A stretch of 64,000 nucleotides of DNA, from positions 186,001 through 250,000 of the forward strand of contig NZ_JUIV01000001.1 of the NCBI RefSeq assembly GCF_004151235.1, written 5' to 3'. Positions 58,571-64,000 of the stretch are shown here, one piece after another. This DNA comes from Flavobacterium anhuiense. Its GTDB lineage: Bacteria > Bacteroidota > Bacteroidia > Flavobacteriales > Flavobacteriaceae. The translations under genes and the position numbers were made by a program. The stretch's first letter is position 1, and every line of letters begins with the position of its first letter. The notes under the pieces were generated by a model. The model saw only the letters and a program-made list of their open reading frames with translations, was not told the origin of the DNA and searched no databases.

Positions 58571-59053
58571 TTATTTTGCTTCGCGATTACTGCTAAAAGA
58601 ATCTCTAAACATTTTCCAACCTTTAGGAGTTTTTTTCCAAAGAACAAGAAATTTGCCATCATCCATAAGTTCTCCTTTCGAATTTAAAGACTGCCATAAA
58701 CCTTCTTCGGTAACATATTCTACGCCATCGCCGTAAACTGCTGTCGTAATAAATTTACCGCCTCTTAAGCCGTATTCATCATAGGCTTTTCTGAAGAATT
58801 TAGCAGCGCCTTCTTTTCCATAAATTTGAGGCGCATTCGGAAGCAAAATTGAAGCGTCATCGGCGTAACGCTCTATAAAAATGGATGGATCATTGTTTTT
58901 AAATGAATCAAAATAAATAGCATTACTTGCCTTAATTGCTTTTTTTGCTTCGTCTAAATTGGCTGTTTCTTTTTTTGATGTCGAATTACAGCTGTTTAAT
59001 ACTATGGCAAATAAAATTAGTTTTAAGATTGTACCAAGAACATAATTTTTCAT
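58571..59053 (-). CDS. SnoaL/DUF4440-like lipoprotein
   Basis: A 160-residue protein with a lipoprotein signal (MKNYVLGTILKLILFAIVLNSC). The mature domain KAIKASNAIYFDSFKNNDPSIFIERYADDASILLPNAPQIYGKEGAAKFFRKAYDEYG ... EGLWQSLNSKGELMDDGKFLVLWKKTPKGWKMFRDSFSSN is the NTF2/SnoaL-like (DUF4440) fold, with the D-A-x-I-L-P motif. Ligand or activity is unknown. A TTTGATT-rich spacer of about 160 bases separates it from the AraC-type regulator upstream, which may or may not control it. Confidence 0.85.
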   Translation of the reverse strand: MKNYVLGTILKLILFAIVLNSCNSTSKKETANLDEAKKAIKASNAIYFDSFKNNDPSIFIERYADDASILLPNAPQIYGKEGAAKFFRKAYDEYGLRGGKFITTAVYGDGVEYVTEEGLWQSLNSKGELMDDGKFLVLWKKTPKGWKMFRDSFSSNREAK

Positions 59054-59217
59054 AACGTTTGTTTTTAATTAAAAGAATAAATTGATATTATTTTAATCAA
59101 AGGTATTGCGCCTGAAAACTTTAAAATTGTACAAATCGGAACAGTTTTTTTTAAGTTACTGAGATTCTGAGTTGCTCAGATTCTGAGAAGTAGTGTTTGT
59201 AAATACTATACATTTCC

Positions 59218-60027
59218 TTAAATAATCAAATTATTTATTGGAGATAGATTTTCTAGGTAAGAAGTAGGCGTGGTTCCTGTAAAAGCTTTAAAATCTCTTA
59301 TAAAATGCGATTGGTCAAAGTAGCCAGAATCGTAAGCAATTGAAGTTAAGGGAGAATCATTATTGGCAATCAATTTTAAACTGCGCTGAAAACGTACAAT
59401 CTTATTAAAGGATTTTGGAGCCAGACCCGTATGCTGAAAAACCAGTTTATGAAGATAGCGAGGCGTCATTCCGTATTTGGCTGCAATAGTATTGATGTCG
59501 TTACCTGATGGATTTTGTACTAAACTCGAAAGTATATGAGCCACTTTTTGATTTTTTTGCGACTTATTATCGTTCATTATCAATTTCTTGATTAAGAAAG
59601 ATTCGATAAGTTCAATTCGCTTTTGAATTTCTGGAGTTTCCAAAAGCTGTAAATGAAGTGTTGTTATAGGTTTGCCAATAACATCTTCTAAATCTAAAAT
59701 CTGATCGTTAAAGATTCCGACCTCATCGTTAAAAAAATAAGCTGCAGAATGGGTATAAAACCGAATACCCAACATAGTGTGTCTGCCTTTTGATTTTATA
59801 GCAAGCGGTTTTGTTATTTGTCCCCACAATTCAATTTTGGGTGTTTTATGAAATTTTTCATCAATTAGAGATTCCCAAATACCATCGCCGATGTTAAAAA
59901 TCATTTCCATTTCGCCACTCGGAAAAACAGTATCCTGAAATTCTATATCAGAATCTGATTCAAAAATATAATAGTGTTTTATATAAGGTTTCAGAATTTC
60001 TGATGGTAGAAAATATTGGAATTCCAT
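59218..60027 (-). CDS. AraC-family transcriptional regulator
   Basis: A 269-residue regulator. The N-terminal part begins MEFQYFLPSEILKPYIKHYYIFESDSDIEFQDTVFPSGEMEMIFNIGDG, a DUF6597-like sensory domain found in this family. The C-terminal HTH pair follows: DINTIAAKYGMTPRYLHKLVFQHTGLAPKSFNKIVRFQRSLKLIANNDSPLTSIAYDSGYFDQSHFIRDFKAFTGTTPTSYLEN. The last helix and the F-x-F-K-x-x-T-G-x-T-P-x-x-Y-L motif are typical. The inducer is unknown. Confidence 0.92.
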   Translation of the reverse strand: MEFQYFLPSEILKPYIKHYYIFESDSDIEFQDTVFPSGEMEMIFNIGDGIWESLIDEKFHKTPKIELWGQITKPLAIKSKGRHTMLGIRFYTHSAAYFFNDEVGIFNDQILDLEDVIGKPITTLHLQLLETPEIQKRIELIESFLIKKLIMNDNKSQKNQKVAHILSSLVQNPSGNDINTIAAKYGMTPRYLHKLVFQHTGLAPKSFNKIVRFQRSLKLIANNDSPLTSIAYDSGYFDQSHFIRDFKAFTGTTPTSYLENLSPINNLII

Positions 60028-60073
60028 TGCGTCAGATTAATGTTAATTCATTGTTTAGACCAAAGTTATGAAA

Positions 60074-60823
60074 TTATAGAATAGTCAAACCAGTATTTTT
60101 ATACGGCTTTAAAATTTCATCTTCGGGAGAAACATTGGTCACCAAAACATCAATGTCTTTTATTGGGCAGACAAAGTAAGATTCGGCAGTTTCAACTTTT
60201 TCGATAGAACTTAAAGCAATAACGAAGTTGGAGTTTTTAATCATATTCTTTTTCAGTACAGAATCGTCGTATAAAATTCCCGTAATACCGCGTTCGTGAT
60301 GAATACTGCAAATTCCTAAAATGAAGACGTCTGCTCTGAAATTCCTAAAGAAATCTATTGTTTCAATACTCGAAGTCGCAAAAGAAGTTTTGCACATTTT
60401 TCCGCCAGCAAAAATTAAATCAATATTGGGTAAATCTTCAATCAATGAAGCAACGGGAAAACTATTGGTAATAACCGTTAATTTTAAATCGTAAGGAAAA
60501 CTGGCAACCAAAGCCAAAGATGTAGTTCCTCCATCAATAAAAACAACTTGTCCGTCTTTTAAAAACGAAATAGCTTTTTGAGCAATAATTTTTTTGTTTT
60601 CGATATCGTGTTTTTCTCTTTTTCTATAATGAAGCGGAATTGGAGAAGGAGCGACTGCACCACCGCGAACCGCTTTTAAAAGCCCTTGATCTGAAAGTTC
60701 TTTTAAATCGCGTCGGATAGTATCTTCCGAAACGCTCAAATATTCGCTTAATTCTACAGATGAAACACGATGTTCTTTAGATAAATATTCTAAAATTGCC
60801 TTTTGTCGTTCTTCCTTTTTCAT
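60074..60823 (-). CDS. DeoR-family transcriptional regulator
   Basis: 249 residues from ATG 60823 (MKKEERQKAILEYLSKEHRVSSVELSEYLSVSEDTIRRDLKELSDQGLLKAVRGGAV). Longer in-frame starts would read through the divergent promoter region. The winged-helix N-terminus is followed by a DeoR C-terminal sugar-phosphate binding domain (FIDGGTTSLALVASFPYDLKLTVITNSFPVASLI, LIFAGGKM, DVFILGICSIHHERGITG). It is divergent from the 5'-nucleotidase gene with an 88-base shared promoter full of palindromes, so it most likely controls that gene and itself. Confidence 0.92.
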   Translation of the reverse strand: MKKEERQKAILEYLSKEHRVSSVELSEYLSVSEDTIRRDLKELSDQGLLKAVRGGAVAPSPIPLHYRKREKHDIENKKIIAQKAISFLKDGQVVFIDGGTTSLALVASFPYDLKLTVITNSFPVASLIEDLPNIDLIFAGGKMCKTSFATSSIETIDFFRNFRADVFILGICSIHHERGITGILYDDSVLKKNMIKNSNFVIALSSIEKVETAESYFVCPIKDIDVLVTNVSPEDEILKPYKNTGLTIL

Positions 60824-60827
60824 TTTG

Positions 60828-60900
60828 TTTGCGGTTTTATATTGCAAAAATAAGTTAAAAATTGCAATATTTTGCAATTTTTGCATAATTTTACCGCAAA
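60828..60900. promoter_or_regulatory. Divergent promoter with nested DeoR-type palindromes
   Basis: Centre: AAAAATTGCAA (60857-60867) and TTGCAATTTTT (60872-60882), an 11-bp inverted pair with a four-base gap. Outer arms: TTTGCGGT (60828-60835) and ACCGCAAA (60893-60900). TATTGCAAAAAT and ATTTTTGCATA lie between. The TTGCAA unit appears three times. The symmetry is centred between two divergent start codons, as expected for a shared repressor site. Confidence 0.75.
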
Positions 60901-60911
60901 ATAAAATTATC

Positions 60912-61445
60912 ATGAGAAAGAAAACCATTGCAGTTGATATGGATGGGGTGCTAGCCGATATAGAATCCCAATTGATTGAAGAGTACAATAAAGAATACGG
61001 AATGAACCTTACGAAAGAGGGAATTCAAGGATTAAGTGAGGAGGAAGCTTTTAAAGAAAGAGCGCTTTTGCACGGAATTTTAAATAAAGGAAACTTTTTT
61101 AGAAACCTGCCAGTAATGCCAGATGCAGTCGAAAGTTTGCAAGAACTCCAAAAGAATTTTGAGATTTTTATTGTTTCGGCAGCAACAGAATTTCCAATTT
61201 CGCTTGCTGAAAAAGTAGAATGGCTTGCAGAACATTTTCCTTTTATAAAATGGGAAAATATAGTTTTATGCGGAAGTAAAAGAATCATCAATACCGATTA
61301 TTTAATTGATGATCATTGTAAAAATTTAGATTATTGCATGGGCAAACCCATTATGTTTACGGCCTTTCATAATATAAACAAAACGCACCATTTACGAGTA
61401 AATAACTGGAAAGAAGCTGTGGCTGTTTTGAACGAAACATTATAA
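60912..61445 (+). CDS. 5'(3')-deoxyribonucleotidase-like HAD phosphatase
   Basis: 177 residues from ATG 60912 (MRKKTIAVDMDGVLADIESQLIEEYNKEYG). The DxDGVxAD motif is the HAD nucleophile of the NT5C/5'-nucleotidase group. IFIVSAATEFPISLAEKVEWLAEHFPFIKWENIVLCGSKRIINTDYLIDDHCKNL supplies the Thr/Ser, Lys and second Asp-Asp motifs. Family members dephosphorylate deoxynucleoside monophosphates. It is monocistronic, with a terminator after it, and shares the DeoR promoter region. Confidence 0.9.
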   Translation: MRKKTIAVDMDGVLADIESQLIEEYNKEYGMNLTKEGIQGLSEEEAFKERALLHGILNKGNFFRNLPVMPDAVESLQELQKNFEIFIVSAATEFPISLAEKVEWLAEHFPFIKWENIVLCGSKRIINTDYLIDDHCKNLDYCMGKPIMFTAFHNINKTHHLRVNNWKEAVAVLNETL

Positions 61446-61483
61446 GCTGGAAAAGGTTATAATAGTATTGTTTTTGAAGAGAA

Positions 61484-61516
61484 AAGCTTTTCAGATTAAT
61501 TCTGAAAGGTTTTTTA
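61484..61516. terminator. Terminator between convergent genes
   Basis: AAAAGCTTTTCAGAtTAATTCTGAAAGGTTTTTT: a stem of about ten pairs with one or two wobble/mismatch positions and a T-tract to the right. It ends the nucleotidase gene and, on the other strand, the histidine kinase gene. Confidence 0.6.
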
Positions 61517-61517
61517 T

Positions 61518-63272
61518 TTAATAAGCGAATTTTTCTTTTACCTTAATCTGAGTTTGTTCTGGCATCGATATTTTTACTTTAAATCCTTTGCCAGGCTCTG
61601 TGTCAATATCAAATGTTCCGTTAACCGCTACAATGCGATTTGACATGTTTTGAAGGCCATTTTTCACAAGCATAGTTTTTTCGCAGCCTTTACCATTATC
61701 CCTATAATTTATTGAAATTGATTTCTGGTCACTTTCAAATCGTATAACCACAATACTTGCTTCGCTGTGCTTTTTCATGTTTACCATTAGTTCCTGTAAA
61801 ATTCGGCTGATGGTGATTTTTTTTATATCGTCAATGTCTTCCCAATTTATGTCTTCTAAATTGGTAATCATGATATTTCTTTCTCGCGTATTATAGGCAG
61901 AGAGCATTTCTTTTATGCTGTGGGTAAAGTTTACTCCAGTATCGATACTATTGTTTTCTCTTGAAATTCCCCTTACGCGACTATAAATGTCATCCAGTTT
62001 TTGAAGCAGATTCTCTTTGGTGTTTTCGACAGATAATGGCTGAGATTCCGCAAAAGCAATAACTTGAAAAACGTCGTTTGCCAGTTCGTCGTGTATTTTT
62101 TTAGCAATTCGGGTTTCAGTGTTGTACGAAGTTTTAAACTCGATGGCTTTGTTTTTATTTTTATAATAGCGTATTAAAATGAAAATGAGAATAACTAAAA
62201 AAGCAAAAACAATTACCGATACGATTTTTAGGTATTTGGCTCTTTGAAGCGATAATTGATTCTCTGCCTTTTCTAAACGGAGTTTTTCGTTTTCGTCTTT
62301 TTCCTTTTTGGCATCGTACTTAATTTTTGCAGACTTATTTTTAAAATTATTTCGAACCTTAATAATGCTGTCATTTAATGTAAAGTACTTTTGGGTGTAT
62401 TTTGCGGTATTAGGACTGTTATCATTTGAGATTAATATTTGCAGGGCTTCTAATCTTTCATCTATACTATTTAGTTTTGTAGAAATGTTATACGCTGTAA
62501 GAGCGTTTTCGTCTGATTTTTGAAGATTCTGTTTGGAGTAATAGTCTGCAAGGTGCAGATAACTTTCGATACTGCCATATGTATCTTTAATTTCAATTCT
62601 AGTTTGGAGTGCATTGTCCATTAAATGAAATCCTTTTTTATCCATTCCATTTTTAAAATAAGCGTAACCTAAATTGTCTTGATATCTAGATTTTCTGCTT
62701 GTCTTAGTTTCATCTGTTAAAATTTTCTTACTGGCAGGTGATTCTAAAAGAAATTCTAAAATAGTGATTGCTTTATTGTATTCTTTTTGCTGTATGTAAA
62801 CCACAGCAATATTGTTTAAAGGGTCTTGTTTTTTGTCAAGATTTTCGTAATCTTTTATAGCCTCTTTATAATAAAGAATTGCGTCATTGTAAAGCGAGAG
62901 TTCTTTGTCAGCAATGCCTATAATGTTATTGATGCAGCTTACATGATTTTTATTTTTAGCATAAGGCAATGCTTCAGTTACTGTTTCTTTACTACCATAA
63001 TAGTCTCCATTGATTTGCTGAATAGCGGCCATTTGAATGAGGATGTAGCCAATATTAGCACTATCTTTTAAAGTTTCAAAAAGGGTTTTTGATTTGTTGA
63101 ATTCGTAAAAAGCAGGACTATAATTTCCTTTTCCATAATTTTCATCTGCCTTATCTCGTAAACTAAGTGCTTCTTTTCGAATCAATTCTGCATCGGGATG
63201 AGTGGTGTTTTTTTCTTTACAAGAAAAAAGTGCGAGAAGTAGAATAAAATAAAAAAACGGGGACCGTAACAT
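61518..63272 (-). CDS. TPR-containing lipoprotein histidine kinase
   Basis: 584 residues. The N-terminal lipoprotein signal is MLRSPFFYFILLLALFSC (Cys18). Tetratricopeptide repeats follow (about residues 35-290, e.g. ADENYGKGNYSPAFYEFNKSKTLFETL and YNDAILYYKEAIKDYENLDKK), then a coiled coil, one membrane segment (YLKIVSVIVFAFLVILIFILIRYY, about 350-372), a HisKA_3-type dimerisation helix with the phospho-His in IAKKIHDELANDVFQVIAFAE, and an HATPase domain (LQELMVNMKKHSEASIVVIRFE ... INYRDNGKGCE). The sensor would be periplasmic TPR repeats. No response regulator is adjacent. The start codon lies in the loop of a terminator hairpin. Confidence 0.92.
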   Translation of the reverse strand: MLRSPFFYFILLLALFSCKEKNTTHPDAELIRKEALSLRDKADENYGKGNYSPAFYEFNKSKTLFETLKDSANIGYILIQMAAIQQINGDYYGSKETVTEALPYAKNKNHVSCINNIIGIADKELSLYNDAILYYKEAIKDYENLDKKQDPLNNIAVVYIQQKEYNKAITILEFLLESPASKKILTDETKTSRKSRYQDNLGYAYFKNGMDKKGFHLMDNALQTRIEIKDTYGSIESYLHLADYYSKQNLQKSDENALTAYNISTKLNSIDERLEALQILISNDNSPNTAKYTQKYFTLNDSIIKVRNNFKNKSAKIKYDAKKEKDENEKLRLEKAENQLSLQRAKYLKIVSVIVFAFLVILIFILIRYYKNKNKAIEFKTSYNTETRIAKKIHDELANDVFQVIAFAESQPLSVENTKENLLQKLDDIYSRVRGISRENNSIDTGVNFTHSIKEMLSAYNTRERNIMITNLEDINWEDIDDIKKITISRILQELMVNMKKHSEASIVVIRFESDQKSISINYRDNGKGCEKTMLVKNGLQNMSNRIVAVNGTFDIDTEPGKGFKVKISMPEQTQIKVKEKFAY

Positions 63273-63290
63273 ATAAATTTACTTTCCCCG
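63258..63290 (-). terminator. Terminator hairpin overlapping the kinase start codon
   Basis: On the minus strand CGGGGAaaGTAA pairs with TTACggTCCCCG, followed by TTTTTTTATTTT. The nine-base loop (63270-63278) contains the kinase ATG (63272-63270). The right arm and T-tract encode kinase residues 2-8. The same gene-plus-hairpin unit recurs at 63695-63936, where the hairpin is a simple terminator. Confidence 0.8.
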
Positions 63291-63330
63291 AAAATAGTAA
63301 TTAATTCAATACTAAAATTATATTTTTAGT

Positions 63331-63501
63331 TTATGGTTTTGTAGGTGGTATTACATCACCAGGACCATCAGGCTTATCATTACCAGCGTGACCATTTACT
63401 TTTTCAATTTTATTTTCTGCTTGCGTGTTGTCCTCGTCGGCAGTACAAGAAAATAGAGTTGATACAACTGCGAAAGCAATAAAAAACAGTAATTTTTTTA
63501 T
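63331..63501 (-). pseudogene. Tiny lipoprotein gene with ATA in place of ATG (duplicate)
   Basis: The frame 63501-63331 encodes 56 residues parallel to the gene at 63763-63936: KKLLFFIAFAVVSTLFSC signal, then TADEDNTQAENKIEK and the shared VNGHAGNDKPDGPGD end followed by VIPPTKP. The codon aligned with the paralogue's start is ATA, preceded by an in-frame TAA, so no standard start is available. It is either a recently silenced duplicate or uses a very weak non-ATG start. The protein part is otherwise intact, so loss must be recent. Confidence 0.7.
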
Positions 63502-63694
63502 TTAATAGGTTTTTGAATGGTTAAACATTTTGTAAAGCTAATTATTTTCAACAATAAATGTATTGGCAGTATAAGGATAATAATGTTTTTGTTTAGATTT
63601 TTTTACATAGTCATTTGCTAAGAGTGGCTTTTTATGGTGTTTTTTGATTTCTATAGTTTGTAATCTAAAGTATTTTGATAACCATCAAAAAAAA

Positions 63695-63727
63695 CGGGGA
63701 ATGTAAATGTATAAATTTACTTCCCCG
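63695..63727 (-). terminator. Terminator of the tiny lipoprotein gene
   Basis: CGGGGAA-t-GTAAAT (63695-63708) faces ATTTACTTCCCCG (63715-63727) around a six-base loop, with seven or more T following on the minus strand. It is homologous to the hairpin at 63258-63290. Confidence 0.85.
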
Positions 63728-63762
63728 AAAAATATTAATTAGTGATTAAAATAGATTTTAGT

Positions 63763-63936
63763 TTATGGTTTTATAGGTGGGGTTATTCCATCACCAGGAC
63801 CATCAGGTTTATCATTACCAGCGTGACCATCAATTTTTTCAGTTTTCTTAACTGTTTGTGTCTCAGACTCATCAGGAGTGCAAGAAAATATCGTGAATAA
63901 TAACGCAAAAGCGATAAATAGTATTAGTTTTTTCAT
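63763..63936 (-). CDS. Tiny lipoprotein with Gly/Pro/Asp-rich conserved tail
   Basis: 57 residues from ATG 63936 (MKKLILFIAFALLFTIFSC lipoprotein signal, Cys19); upstream in-frame starts would add a non-signal extension. The mature peptide is only about 39 residues: TPDESETQTVKKTEKIDGHAGNDKPDGPGDGITPPIKP. The tail GHAGNDKPDGPGD is shared with the duplicate next door. No family is recognised. Placed upstream of a TPR-type sensor kinase in the same orientation, it is a candidate partner or ligand, by position only. Confidence 0.75.
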   Translation of the reverse strand: MKKLILFIAFALLFTIFSCTPDESETQTVKKTEKIDGHAGNDKPDGPGDGITPPIKP

Positions 63937-64000
63937 TTTGTTTATTTTTAAGAAATTAGACATAGGTATTGCGGTCCGGAATAATCCAGAGGCTTTTGGG

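Noticed and set aside
60824..60988. N-terminal extension of the DeoR protein (55 extra residues)
   Set aside because: It would run through the palindromic divergent promoter and into the opposite gene. The family N-terminus begins at MKKEERQKAILEYL.
63937..64000. Possible C-terminal end of another minus-strand gene at the window edge (frame ending PDRNTYV then stop at 63956-63958)
   Set aside because: Only 14 codons are visible and no family can be recognised, so it is indistinguishable from chance.

Overview
The window looks like a chromosomal stretch of a Flavobacterium-type member of the Bacteroidota. It is AT-rich. Promoter-like boxes follow the Bacteroidota TAnnTTTG form rather than TATAAT. 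Many gene families are typical of the phylum: 2TM-domain proteins beside a LytTR regulator, an M1 peptidase of the flavobacterial type, a TssD-VgrG pair of the Bacteroidota type VI secretion system, DUF2931 lipoproteins and a TPR histidine kinase. No rRNA, tRNA, CRISPR array, prophage or complete insertion sequence was found.

Layout. 0-2.2 kb: a run of overlapping 2TM-domain membrane protein genes ending in a LytTR response regulator. 2.2-7.0 kb: an orphan HEPN-like protein, heme A synthase (ctaA), CCA-adding enzyme and yaaA. 7.3-11.9 kb: an EmrB-EmrA-TolC drug efflux operon (minus strand) led by its TetR repressor, with two tandem operator-like palindromes. 12.2-21.1 kb: a complete trp operon on the minus strand (trpE, G, D, C, F, B, A). 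It contains three non-trp genes and is preceded by a previously unlisted 18-residue leader peptide with three consecutive Trp codons plus a terminator/antiterminator pair, i.e. a ribosome-mediated attenuator. 21.2-26.9 kb: a secreted beta-helix-like protein, a RelE/ParE-type toxin-antitoxin pair, a marR-nitroreductase-yceI group with twin MarR-type palindromes, and glpD. 27.4-39.3 kb: sulfur-related genes (two YeeE/YedE proteins, an MBL-rhodanese protein, a TauE exporter, a Crp regulator, a small rhodanese) mixed with cytochrome bd oxidase (cydAB), an HD hydrolase, a DUF1444-like protein and an XRE regulator. 39.4-45.1 kb: a GapN-type dehydrogenase, an M1 metallopeptidase and small envelope proteins. 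45.2-51.5 kb: an RND efflux operon (MFP, HAE1 pump, TolC). 51.9-57.9 kb: a type VI effector island (TssD, VgrG, a 56-residue protein, a Tle1-like DUF2235 lipase, two DUF2931 lipoproteins that are probably the immunity proteins). 58-64 kb: regulators (AraC, DeoR), a 5'-nucleotidase of the HAD superfamily, and a lipoprotein TPR histidine kinase preceded by two duplicated tiny lipoprotein genes.

Regulatory structure is rich. The most notable items are the trp attenuator, the kinase whose start codon lies in the loop of a terminator hairpin inherited from the adjacent tiny-lipoprotein unit, an interleaved pair of inverted repeats at 58.3-58.4 kb, a DeoR-type divergent promoter with nested palindromes, and two inverted copies of a roughly 120-bp repeat element flanking the MBL-rhodanese gene. 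A 288-bp tandem duplication behind the crp gene carries a broken copy of the crp 3' end. Spacers hold several dispersed repeat families (the CCCGATAGCTATCGGG palindrome, CGAATTTTCGCGAATT-like repeats and GCTAAGGTTCTGAG-like repeats).

Protein functions are family-level calls made by reading motifs by eye; no database search was run.
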